This document shows, one piece after another, positions 36,483 to 45,088 of a stretch of DNA of 64,000 nucleotides (position 1 is its first letter; each line of letters begins with the position of its first letter). Under the pieces are notes generated by a model. The model was not told the origin of the DNA and searched no databases. It saw nothing but the letters and a program-made list of their open reading frames with translations. Both the position numbers and the translations under genes were made by a program. This DNA comes from Acidobacteriota bacterium (GTDB taxonomy: Bacteria > Acidobacteriota > Aminicenantia > Aminicenantales > Saccharicenantaceae): positions 1-64,000 of the forward strand of contig JAQURD010000004.1 of the NCBI GenBank assembly GCA_028749115.1, given 5' to 3'.

Positions 36483-37826
36483 ATGAGCTATATTCCTATC
36501 AGTGACCAGGATCGGAGGGAAATGCTGACCCAGCTTGGCGTTGATTCAGTTGAGAAGCTTTTTCGCTCAATACCGGAGCCAAACCGGCTTAAAAAGCTGC
36601 TTAATTTGCCGGCGGCTAAGTCAGAGCAGGAGCTTCTAGCCTACTTTGAAGAGAGCAGCAGGAAAAATACTTATGATCAATATATCTCTTTCCTGGGGGG
36701 AGGGGCTTACGATCATTTTATACCTGCTGTCGTTGATTATCTGAGTTCAAGAGGTGAGTTTATCACACCTTATACTCCTTATCAGCCCGAAGTTAGCCAG
36801 GGGACCCTTCAGGTCATATTTGAATATCAGACACTTGTCTGCCAGTTGACGGGGCTGGAAATTGCCAATGCCTCTCTTTATGACGGGGCGACGGGTGCAG
36901 CCGAGGCCGTGTTAATGGCTCACCGGGTTAAAGAAAAAAATAGATTGCTGGTGGCCTCGTCAGTTAACCCCCAGTACCGCCAGGTAATTTACACTTATAG
37001 TAAGAACCTGGGCCTCGAAATTGTTGAACTGCCCTGCGATCAGCAAGGAAGGGTTGAACCAAAGGGGCTGGAGGCGTCCTTAAACCAGGAAACTGCTGTT
37101 CTTCTCTGCCAGTCACCTAATTATTTTGGGGTGATAGAGGACATTAAAAGTTTAGCGGAAGCTGTTCACCAGAGAGGAGCCATGCTGGCTGTGGTTATCT
37201 CTGAGCCTCTATCATTGGCTTTACTGGAAACACCAGGAAGATTAGGAGCTGATATTGTCACCGGCGAAGGTCAGTCTTTTGGGCTGCCTTTAAGTTATGG
37301 GGGACCTTATTTAGGTTTTATGGCCTGTAAAAAAGAATTTGTCCGGCAGTTACCGGGTAGAATTGTCGGTCAAACGGTTGATGTTGATGGGCGCCGCGGC
37401 TTTGTTCTGACGCTTTCCACCAGGGAACAGCACATTAGGCGGGAAAAGGCCACCTCCAATATCTGCACCAACCAAGGGCATTGCGCCCTCCGGGCCACTA
37501 TCTATCTTGAAACTCTTGGCCGGAAAGGCCTGAGAGAACTGGCCTGGCTTAATGCCCAGAAAGCGGCCTATGCTCGTGAGCAACTGACCGCAGTCCCTGG
37601 TGTCAAATCTAAGTATAGCGGAGAAGTTTTTAATGAATTTGTTCTGGAGTTTCCTCAGAGCTTTGAAGTTATCAGTCAGAAGCTTAAAGCCAAAGGAATT
37701 CTGGGCGGGATCGGATTGAAAGATTTCACTGGCCTCGACAATTGTGCTCTGGTTACGGTGACTGAAAAGCACAGCCGGGAAAAAATTGATGTCTATGCTC
37801 AGGCCTTAAAGGAGGTCCTAAAATGA
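36483..37826 (+). CDS. gcvPA: Glycine dehydrogenase (P-protein) subunit 1
   Basis: N-terminal half of the PLP-dependent glycine decarboxylase in organisms with a split P-protein. 447 aa. YIPISDQDRREMLTQLGV and FLGGGAYDHFIPAVVDYLSSR are typical, as is TPYTPYQPEVSQGTLQVIFEYQ. It forms an alpha2-beta2 enzyme with GcvPB. Its stop overlaps the gcvPB ATG by 4 nt, which helps equal production of the two subunits. GGGGGAAA is upstream of the ATG. Confidence 0.96.
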   Translation: MSYIPISDQDRREMLTQLGVDSVEKLFRSIPEPNRLKKLLNLPAAKSEQELLAYFEESSRKNTYDQYISFLGGGAYDHFIPAVVDYLSSRGEFITPYTPYQPEVSQGTLQVIFEYQTLVCQLTGLEIANASLYDGATGAAEAVLMAHRVKEKNRLLVASSVNPQYRQVIYTYSKNLGLEIVELPCDQQGRVEPKGLEASLNQETAVLLCQSPNYFGVIEDIKSLAEAVHQRGAMLAVVISEPLSLALLETPGRLGADIVTGEGQSFGLPLSYGGPYLGFMACKKEFVRQLPGRIVGQTVDVDGRRGFVLTLSTREQHIRREKATSNICTNQGHCALRATIYLETLGRKGLRELAWLNAQKAAYAREQLTAVPGVKSKYSGEVFNEFVLEFPQSFEVISQKLKAKGILGGIGLKDFTGLDNCALVTVTEKHSREKIDVYAQALKEVLK

Positions 37827-39274
37827 TTAATGCCATCCGCGAGCCGCTCATTTTCGAAATAAGTTCACCCGGCAAGACTGCCTTTAAAGTGCCGGCCCTG
37901 GATGTCCCTGAGAAGAAGGATCTGCTGGCTGGCGTTCCGCTAAGAACAGATATTGAGAATTTTCCCGAAGTTTCAGAACCGGAGATAGCCCGTCATTTTA
38001 CCCGTCTGTCTCAGGCTAATTATTGCGTTGATTTAGGGATTTATCCCTTAGGTTCCTGCACGATGAAATACAATCCCAAGATCAATGAAAAGATAGCTTC
38101 ACTCCCGGGTTTGGCTCAAGCTCATCCGCTGGCCCCGGAAGAACTGGTCCAGGGAAATCTCGAGCTGATGAAAATGCTGGAAAAGCTACTGCTCGAAATT
38201 ACCGGTATGGAGGCCATTACTCTTCAGCCCGCAGCTGGTGCCCATGGGGAGTTAACCGGCATGATGCTGATTAGAGCCTATCATCAAGCCCAGGGTAATC
38301 CGAGAAAATACGTCCTCATTCCAGACTCGGCTCATGGTACCAATCCTTCTTCGGCTCATATCTGCGGCTATACGGTTAAAGAAGTTAAATCCAATGAGCG
38401 TGGCACTGTTTCACTGGAAGATCTGGCCAGACTGATGGATGAAGACGTGGCCGCTCTGATGGTGACCAATCCCAACACGCTTGGAGTTTTTGAATCAGAT
38501 ATCTGTCAGATTGCTGATATCGTTCATTCCAGGGGCGGATTTCTTTACATGGATGGAGCCAATTTGAACGCCTTAGCCGGCATCACCAGGCCTGGCGATT
38601 TAAAAGTTGATGTGATGCACCTCAATCTGCACAAGACTTTCTCCACTCCTCACGGCGGAGGAGGACCAGGGGCTGGGCCGGTGGCCGTTAAGAAAATTCT
38701 GGAGCCATTTCTGCCAGTTCCGGTGATAGAAGAGAAAGTTGGCTTCTATCATCTAAATTACCAGCGGCCGCAAAGCATTGGCCGGGTTAGAAGCTTTTAT
38801 GGTCAGTTTCTGGTAGCGGTTAAAGCCCTGGCCTATATTTTAAACCTGGGGCCGGCCGGTCTGAAAGAAATGGTGGAAACGGCTGTTCTTAATTCCAATT
38901 ATCTCCGGAAAAATCTGGAAGGTCTGTATGAATTAAAATATGATACGCCGACGCTTCATGAATGTGTTTTTTCTGATAAATACCAGAAAGACTACGGAGT
39001 TACCAACCTTGATATTTCCAAGCGGCTGCTGGATTATGGCCTGCACCCACCGACCATGTCCTTCCCGCTGATCGTTCATGGCGCTTTGATGATTGAACCG
39101 ACTGAAACCGAGAGCCGCCGGGACCTTGATCTATTTATTGAAGCTATGAAGGCCATCGCCCGGGAAGCTAAGGAAAATCCTGAAGTTCTCAGAACGGCAC
39201 CCCATATTACCTATGTCCGCCGCTTGGATGAAGTTCAGGCTGCCCGTAATCCGGTTTTAAGGTGGGAGAAATAA
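37823..39274 (+). CDS. gcvPB: Glycine dehydrogenase (P-protein) subunit 2
   Basis: C-terminal half of the split P-protein, carrying the PLP-binding lysine in HLNLHKTFSTPHGGGGPG (near residue 272). 483 aa. PLGSCTMKYNPKINE and LQPAAGAHGELTGMMLIRAYH are also diagnostic. Together with GcvPA it decarboxylates glycine and passes the aminomethyl group to GcvH. No L-protein (Lpd) gene is in this locus, so it must be supplied from elsewhere. Confidence 0.96.
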   Translation: MINAIREPLIFEISSPGKTAFKVPALDVPEKKDLLAGVPLRTDIENFPEVSEPEIARHFTRLSQANYCVDLGIYPLGSCTMKYNPKINEKIASLPGLAQAHPLAPEELVQGNLELMKMLEKLLLEITGMEAITLQPAAGAHGELTGMMLIRAYHQAQGNPRKYVLIPDSAHGTNPSSAHICGYTVKEVKSNERGTVSLEDLARLMDEDVAALMVTNPNTLGVFESDICQIADIVHSRGGFLYMDGANLNALAGITRPGDLKVDVMHLNLHKTFSTPHGGGGPGAGPVAVKKILEPFLPVPVIEEKVGFYHLNYQRPQSIGRVRSFYGQFLVAVKALAYILNLGPAGLKEMVETAVLNSNYLRKNLEGLYELKYDTPTLHECVFSDKYQKDYGVTNLDISKRLLDYGLHPPTMSFPLIVHGALMIEPTETESRRDLDLFIEAMKAIAREAKENPEVLRTAPHITYVRRLDEVQAARNPVLRWEK

Positions 39275-39350
39275 ATTATAATTTGTCTTAATTGACGACT
39301 GATTAGAATTGCAAGCCCCTCTATGGCTGGTAATTGAAGGAAATAAGACG

Positions 39351-40199
39351 ATGAGTATGCAGAGTTTATTCCTCGGATTGTCTGATTTCTGGGCCAAACA
39401 AGGCTGTTACCTGGCACCCACTTATGATCTTGAAGTCGGGGCCGGAACCATGACCCCGGATACTTTTTTCCGCGTTCTGGGCCGGAAGCCGTGGCGGGTA
39501 GCCTATGTCCAGCCTTCCCGCCGGCCGACCGACGGCCGTTATGGTGAGAATCCACACCGGGTTCAGAAGCACTTTCAATTTCAGGTGATTATAAAGCCTT
39601 CACCTCTGAATATCCAGAGAATTTACTTAGACAGTCTGGTCTCCTTAGGGATCAATTTAGCCGAGCATGACCTGAGATTTGATGAGGATGACTGGGAGTC
39701 GCCGACCATTGGAGCCTGGGGAGTTGGCTGGCAGGTTATGCTGGACGGTCTGGAAATTACCCAGTTTACCTATTTTCAGCAAGCCGGCGGACTCGAGCTT
39801 TTTCCGGTTTCAGTGGAGATTACCTATGGACTGGAAAGGCTGGAAATGTTTCTGGAACAAAAAGATAACATTTATAACTTAAAATGGTCGGATGATGTCA
39901 CCTATCGCCATCTCCGTTTTAGAGAAGAAAAAGAATTTTCCATTTATAATTTTGAGCAGGCTGATATCAATATGCTTCAGTCTTCTTTCGCTGCGGCTGA
40001 AAAAGAAGCTCAACGCCTGATCAGCCAGCAGTTGCTGCTTCCGGCTTATGACTTTTGCTTGAAATGTTCACACTTATTCAATCTGCTCGACGCCAGGAAA
40101 GCGATCAGTGTGACGGAAAGAGTCAAGATGATTGGCCAGATCAGAATCCTGGTCAACCAGATCGCCCGCCTCTATGTTGATCAGGAGGGAGAAAACTGA
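39351..40199 (+). CDS. glyQ: Glycyl-tRNA synthetase alpha subunit
   Basis: Catalytic alpha subunit of the bacterial alpha2-beta2 GlyRS, about 282 aa. The chosen start is ATG 39351 ([14 protein letters not shown]), with AAGGA upstream; the frame is open back to 39309 but lacks a ribosome site there. Class II alpha-subunit motifs: [39 protein letters not shown] and the [18 protein letters not shown] segment. Its TGA shares one base with the glyS ATG. It follows gcvPB by about 75 nt. Confidence 0.96.
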   Translation: MSMQSLFLGLSDFWAKQGCYLAPTYDLEVGAGTMTPDTFFRVLGRKPWRVAYVQPSRRPTDGRYGENPHRVQKHFQFQVIIKPSPLNIQRIYLDSLVSLGINLAEHDLRFDEDDWESPTIGAWGVGWQVMLDGLEITQFTYFQQAGGLELFPVSVEITYGLERLEMFLEQKDNIYNLKWSDDVTYRHLRFREEKEFSIYNFEQADINMLQSSFAAAEKEAQRLISQQLLLPAYDFCLKCSHLFNLLDARKAISVTERVKMIGQIRILVNQIARLYVDQEGEN

Positions 40200-42271
40200 T
40201 GGAATTCCTGCTGGAGATTATGACTGAGGAATTGCCTTCCAGCCATGTTCGCGGGGCTCTGGTTCAGCTGGAAGAAAGGTTTTCCCAGGAGATGAATGCT
40301 GCCGGTCTTAAGCCTGGCAGTTTGAAGATGCTAGGCACCTGCCGACGATTGGTTCTGCTGGCAGATCTCGGGGCAAGTCAGCCAGATCAGGAGGAAATAG
40401 TAACCGGCCCGCCCCGTTCAGCCGGTCTGGCCCCGGATGGCAGTTTTACTAAAGCCGCCTCGGGTTTTGCCCGCTCTCACGGTCTGGATGTAGATAACCT
40501 GCAACTTATCAAAACAGCCAGAGGGGAGTACCTTGGATTTAAAAGACTAAAAAAAGGAAAATCAACACCGGAAATTTTAATAGAAAAACTGCCAGCCATT
40601 ATTGCATCCCTCAGCTTTCCGAAGACTATGCGCTGGGCAGATAAATCCTTCCGTTTTTCCCGGCCAGTTAAGAGTCTTCTTTGCCTTTTTAACGGGGAGG
40701 TAGTTCCCGTTTCTTTTGAAGGTCTGGTAGCTTCCAATAAGACTTCCGGCCATTTCATACATTCGCCGGAAGTCATAACTGTCAATAATTATCAGGAATA
40801 TTACCAGGATCTAAAAAATAATTTTGTTCTGGTTGATCCAGCCGAAAGAAAAAGCCGGATTCTCGACCAGTTTGAGGAAAAATTAGCCGGCTTAAAAGCT
40901 GAGATTTACCCTGATGAGCGCTTGCTGGAGAGGTTACTCTGGAATATTGAATGTCCACTGGTCATCATGGGCAGTTTTCCTGATTCTTATTTGACTTTAC
41001 CGCTGGAAGTCCTGTCAACGGCCATGAGGGAAGGGCAAGAGCTTTTTTCTGTCGTCAAAGGCAAAAAACAACTGCCGTGTTTTCTGGGAATTGCTGACGC
41101 TCCTTCTGATCCTAAAAATTACATTGTTACCGGTAATGAAAGGGTGCTAAAGGCCAGACTGGAAGATGCCAGATTCTTCTGGGAAAATGATCTAAGGATA
41201 GGCCTGCCGGAGCGGGTAAAACAATTGTCGGGTGTGGTTTTTCAGGAAAAACTGGGCAGCTATGCTGATAAAGTTTTGAGATTGCAGGAACTGGTTGCTT
41301 ATATATCTGAGCGGCTTGGCTTTAGAAATCTGAAAAAAGATCTGATCGAGGCAGCCAGGTTATCTAAAGCTGATCTGCTGACAGAAATGGTGCGGGAGTT
41401 TCCCGGGCTGCAGGGTAAAGTGGGTGGATTGTATGCCCAGCGTCAGGGCTGGCCAGAGACTGTCAACCGGGCAATTTACGAACATTATCTGCCCGAGAGC
41501 TGGGAAGATCAACTGCCGGATTCAACCGCTGGAGCCATATTATCAATAGCCGACAAGCTGGATACAATGGTGGGAATCTCAGGCACTGGCTGTACCATTA
41601 GCGGTTCAAGTGATCCCTACGGGTTAAGAAGAAGCGCCCTGGGTGTAGCCAGAATAATTCTCAATAAAAAGTTTCATCTGTCAATCCGTCGGCTAATAGA
41701 TAAATCGGTAGCCTTGCTGGCGAAGAAATTGACTCTGCCAGAAGAGCAGGTCAAGATTGCCTGCCTCGGGCTGATGGAAGGACGGCTACGTTTTATTTTC
41801 GAAAAAAATGGTTACAGTTATGACCTGATTAATGCCGCCCTGGCTCCAGGCCTTGACTATCTTGATTATGTTGAGGCCAGAATAAAAGCTTTGAGTAGCC
41901 TTAAGTCCAGTAAGAATTTCGAACGGTTTATCCTAATGGTGAAAAGGGTCAAGAATATTTTGAAGGATACTCCTAAAGCTAAACTTGATCCTGCCAGGTT
42001 AGTTGACAAGGAAGAAAAGGAATTGTACTCAGCTTTAAAGATCATCAAAAAAAATGCTGAGAAGATGATGGCTGAAGGCGATTTCGCTGGCGCCCAGAAA
42101 ATAATATTCCGTTTGCAACCGCCTTTGAATAATTTTTTTGACCGGGTACTGGTCATGGCTGAAAATAAAAAAATCCGGAATAACCGCCTGGCCTTGCTTG
42201 CTCAGGTTCAATCACTAATTGACCAACTGGCTGATTATTCCCAGATTGTTCTTTCCTCAGAGAACAGTTAA
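40199..42271 (+). CDS. glyS: Glycyl-tRNA synthetase beta subunit
   Basis: tRNA-binding beta subunit of GlyRS, 690 aa, standard length. The N-terminus FLLEIMTEELPSSHVRGAL is typical. The middle carries a HD-type region (VNRAIYEHYLPESWEDQLP), and the C-terminus an anticodon-binding DALR-like domain. ATG overlaps the glyQ TGA. Last gene of the glycine locus; convergent with a PilZ gene 33 nt downstream, and no clear terminator hairpin is seen between. Confidence 0.96.
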   Translation: MEFLLEIMTEELPSSHVRGALVQLEERFSQEMNAAGLKPGSLKMLGTCRRLVLLADLGASQPDQEEIVTGPPRSAGLAPDGSFTKAASGFARSHGLDVDNLQLIKTARGEYLGFKRLKKGKSTPEILIEKLPAIIASLSFPKTMRWADKSFRFSRPVKSLLCLFNGEVVPVSFEGLVASNKTSGHFIHSPEVITVNNYQEYYQDLKNNFVLVDPAERKSRILDQFEEKLAGLKAEIYPDERLLERLLWNIECPLVIMGSFPDSYLTLPLEVLSTAMREGQELFSVVKGKKQLPCFLGIADAPSDPKNYIVTGNERVLKARLEDARFFWENDLRIGLPERVKQLSGVVFQEKLGSYADKVLRLQELVAYISERLGFRNLKKDLIEAARLSKADLLTEMVREFPGLQGKVGGLYAQRQGWPETVNRAIYEHYLPESWEDQLPDSTAGAILSIADKLDTMVGISGTGCTISGSSDPYGLRRSALGVARIILNKKFHLSIRRLIDKSVALLAKKLTLPEEQVKIACLGLMEGRLRFIFEKNGYSYDLINAALAPGLDYLDYVEARIKALSSLKSSKNFERFILMVKRVKNILKDTPKAKLDPARLVDKEEKELYSALKIIKKNAEKMMAEGDFAGAQKIIFRLQPPLNNFFDRVLVMAENKKIRNNRLALLAQVQSLIDQLADYSQIVLSSENS

Positions 42272-42304
42272 TTAAGGGCATCTGGTTTTTTCTGTGCTGA
42301 CAAC

Positions 42305-42766
42305 TCAGGTCTCCGGGGCTTCAATGTCGTATTCATCCTGTGGGCTGCCAAGATCAGCCTCCAGGCTGGCAAATTTTTGTTCAAGAGAAATTATCTTGAC
42401 CAGATTGCCTGGATAATTCTGAAATTTATTTTCGCCATAAACATTAAACTGGATACCAGTCTCATAGGGATAATTACCACCCATTACTTTAGCTGACCAC
42501 CTGACCTGTCCCAGCAGGATCAAAGGAGCTCTATCACCTGGTATAGATAACTGGACATATAACTTGCATCCAGGCTTCAATTGTTTATGGCAGGCAAACC
42601 TGGCTCCGCCCCGGCTTAAGTCTTGCAGAGGCAGAAATTCCTCAGCAAAAGTTTTTCTGTTAAAAAGCTTCCTTTTTTTCCGGTAAGAAATTGTTGCCCC
42701 TGGAATTTTGAATCTCTGACTGATTCTTTTTTCTAAGGGATAAACCTGATCATTGGCCTTATTCAC
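42305..42766 (-). CDS. PilZ domain protein (c-di-GMP motif kept)
   Basis: 153-aa single-domain PilZ protein. The cyclic-di-GMP motif is intact: RxxxR as RISQR near residue 14, and DxSxxG as DLSRGGARF near residue 50. Short hydrophilic tails flank the domain, and there is no membrane segment, so it is a likely cytoplasmic c-di-GMP effector. GTG start with a clear promoter 21 nt upstream. It is convergent with glyS. Confidence 0.82.
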   Translation of the reverse strand: MNKANDQVYPLEKRISQRFKIPGATISYRKKRKLFNRKTFAEEFLPLQDLSRGGARFACHKQLKPGCKLYVQLSIPGDRAPLILLGQVRWSAKVMGGNYPYETGIQFNVYGENKFQNYPGNLVKIISLEQKFASLEADLGSPQDEYDIEAPET

Positions 42767-42786
42767 TCTTGCTTCCTCAAATAATA

Positions 42787-42815
42787 CTTATAATTGAAAA
42801 TGTTAATAATGTCAA
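42787..42815 (-). promoter_or_regulatory. Promoter of PilZ gene 42305-42766
   Basis: Minus-strand reading: TTGACA (42815-42810), 17-nt spacer, TATAAG (42792-42787). Initiation is expected near 42780, about 15 nt before the GTG. Confidence 0.62.
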
Positions 42816-42898
42816 AAAATTTAACTTAGAGTCAGATAAAGAAAAATACCTGGCGTCAGTTTAGCTGCTGAGGCGGTTTGAGCTTCTGGCCAGTCCCA

Positions 42899-43960
42899 TC
42901 AATAGGAAAGAATCACCGGTTTTTCTGTTTTTAACTGAATGGCAACTTCTGTTCTTACCTCCTGTTGCTCCGGGTTGATAAAGTTAAAGCTTAACTCGGT
43001 CTGCCGGTTATAACTGGCAGGAGCTGTCTGGGGCGGTTTTTTCCTCCAGTCTTTGATCGTTTTGATGATAGCTGAAGCGGCTTCAATTACCGGGATGCCC
43101 TGCATCTGGTACTGATCCTTTTGAGGGATAAGATAAGGTTTTGTCCCGGGTGGATTAGGTGGAGGAATAGTAATTTTAATGGGAATCTTTTTCTGAAGAT
43201 ATTTGCTGGCTTTATAAATTAGAGTATTGCCAATATAAAGCGCCACCTCTCCTTCTATGTCTTTAGCCAGAGGAGTATTCTGCCTCTGAACAGCCAGATC
43301 AGGATGGCCGAGATTTTTATGACGTACGCTGAAATTGAGAAGGACTCTCTTTTTGATAGTCATACTGCTGGTTTTGAGGAAAATATCAAGCTTGAGGGAA
43401 AATGGCTCTTCATAAGAAAAAGGGAGGGGGAGCTCGATCAAATGGGAACCTTTTGACCACCACCCTCCGAAGAGAGGCTGGCCTTCAAGCAAGACTTTAT
43501 AATAAGCTCCAGCGGATAGCTCAAAGCTGAGCCGAAGCATTTCTGGTATGGTGTGAGTTTCAACTGAGACCGGTACCAGAAAATTGAAATTGCTAATTAA
43601 CGGATATTCTCCCTGCCATTTGCTCCAGAACTCAAGTACTGGATTAAAAAGGCTGAAATCCAGAAATTCAAATACCGGCTGGGCGTGGTTATATTCTTCA
43701 AAATAATCTATCAAGGCCTGTTTTTCTTTTTCTATCTGGCCACCTTGGTGGTAGATATAAGGCAGAAGGCCCAGAGCTTCCTGCCGGTCTGGTTCAGGTA
43801 GCGAGGGCAGGCTGCTTTCCAGAATTATTCCAGCTTCCTGAAATTTTTTTTCTTTCAGGCACTGGTTAATGTCTGTTTTCCAATCGCCCCTGGCAAGAGA
43901 GGTACTGAGCAGGCAGAAAACAGTTAATAAAACAACTATCTTTCCTCTTTTTTTAATCAT
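42899..43960 (-). CDS. Exported protein of unknown function
   Basis: 353 aa with a signal peptide (IVVLLTVFCLLSTSLARG). No known family recognised. Residues about 30-100 look like short helical repeats (CLKEKKFQEAGIILESS, EALGLLPYIYHQGG) and may be TPR-like. The rest is beta-rich and contains a proline-rich stretch (ITIPPPNPPGTKPY). Its start overlaps the stop of the TonB gene by 8 nt, so the two are co-translated; a role in the TonB-linked envelope machine is plausible but unproven. Confidence 0.65.
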   Translation of the reverse strand: MIKKRGKIVVLLTVFCLLSTSLARGDWKTDINQCLKEKKFQEAGIILESSLPSLPEPDRQEALGLLPYIYHQGGQIEKEKQALIDYFEEYNHAQPVFEFLDFSLFNPVLEFWSKWQGEYPLISNFNFLVPVSVETHTIPEMLRLSFELSAGAYYKVLLEGQPLFGGWWSKGSHLIELPLPFSYEEPFSLKLDIFLKTSSMTIKKRVLLNFSVRHKNLGHPDLAVQRQNTPLAKDIEGEVALYIGNTLIYKASKYLQKKIPIKITIPPPNPPGTKPYLIPQKDQYQMQGIPVIEAASAIIKTIKDWRKKPPQTAPASYNRQTELSFNFINPEQQEVRTEVAIQLKTEKPVILSY

Positions 43961-45002
43961 GATAAGTAAAAATCAAATAGAATTCTAAGCTTTTTCCGGG
44001 AAAATCATCAGGCAGAGGAGGAAACGGGGCACAGAGTTTGACGGCTGCTATTGCTGCTTCATCCAGCAATTCGTTTGTGGAGGAAGTGGTAATGTCAAGG
44101 AATTGCAGCTCTCCCTGCCGGTCAACTCTGATCATCAGGACAACATTTTTGCCTTTAGGCAGGACAGCTATCTGAGGTAATAGCCATTTGGCCTGAATAA
44201 AATTAATTACTTTTTCTGCCCATGGCCTGATATTATAAGCATAACCTCCGCTTGTGCCTGAGCCGGCTGAAACTCGGCCGCCTCCACTGCCTCCCGCCAT
44301 GCTTCCACCAGGGAGAACTGGCCTTCCGGCTGGAGTAAATCTTAGATTTTTTCCTGGCTGCTCATAAGCCTTTGGCTTTATATATCTGAACAGATCACCT
44401 TGAAGGGGAGGAGTAGTTTCTGGTTCACCAGTTTTCTTTTCCCCTTCTGGACTGACCGGCAATTTAAGACTAAAATAGTAATGGTCGAAACTCTTGAATC
44501 TGGTTGAAAGATTCAGCCTGATCCCAGACGGCGGACTTATTTCATCTCTTCCAGCCTCAAGATAGGCTCCAAGATTAAATGGAATCGATGGCTGCCCAAC
44601 TTTTCCAGGTGCCCCTTTTCCTGGGAGAGAAGCTTCGCGGCCAGCAGAGCCAGATTCTTCCCCTTGTCCCTGAGTTTTGCCTTTCCCACCGGGGTGGTCA
44701 GAAGGTTGTCCCTGACCGGGCATGGCTGGAAAAAGATTTCCAGCCCCGGGCGGCTGATTTATAATCTCTTCAAAATTTGAAGGCAGGGTGACCTCAGGAT
44801 AAGGGGCTATGACTACCTCCGTTTCCCGTTCAAAAGGCCATATTTTGATAAAGATTTTGGCTTGCCTTAGATAGAGAACCAGAGCCAGGTGAAGTAGAAA
44901 GGCGATAGACAGGCTGATCGCTTTTATTTTTAGATCGGACTCGTCTGCTTTCTTTAGCCAGGCTTTAAACCGGCCGGTTATTTTTAACTTAATTATTTTC
45001 AT
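43953..45002 (-). CDS. TonB-family protein
   Basis: 349-aa inner-membrane protein that links proton motive force to outer-membrane receptors. A membrane helix spans about residues 28-45 (AISLSIAFLLHLALVLYL). A long Gly/Pro-rich linker (about residues 85-260) reaches across the periplasm. The C-terminal TonB domain (IQAKWLLPQIAVLPKGKNVVLMI, then LDEAAIAAVKLCAPFPPLPDDF) ends the protein. No ExbB/ExbD or receptor gene is adjacent. Co-translated with the exported protein downstream. TATAAT-like bases 33 nt upstream may be its promoter. Confidence 0.85.
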   Translation of the reverse strand: MKIIKLKITGRFKAWLKKADESDLKIKAISLSIAFLLHLALVLYLRQAKIFIKIWPFERETEVVIAPYPEVTLPSNFEEIINQPPGAGNLFPAMPGQGQPSDHPGGKGKTQGQGEESGSAGREASLPGKGAPGKVGQPSIPFNLGAYLEAGRDEISPPSGIRLNLSTRFKSFDHYYFSLKLPVSPEGEKKTGEPETTPPLQGDLFRYIKPKAYEQPGKNLRFTPAGRPVLPGGSMAGGSGGGRVSAGSGTSGGYAYNIRPWAEKVINFIQAKWLLPQIAVLPKGKNVVLMIRVDRQGELQFLDITTSSTNELLDEAAIAAVKLCAPFPPLPDDFPGKSLEFYLIFTYHD

Positions 45003-45088
45003 TAAAGGCTACTTGCAGTTAATATCCAACTGTTTATTATATAGAAATTCTTGGGCAGATATAAAGTTGCATTAAAAAATTTATCAGC

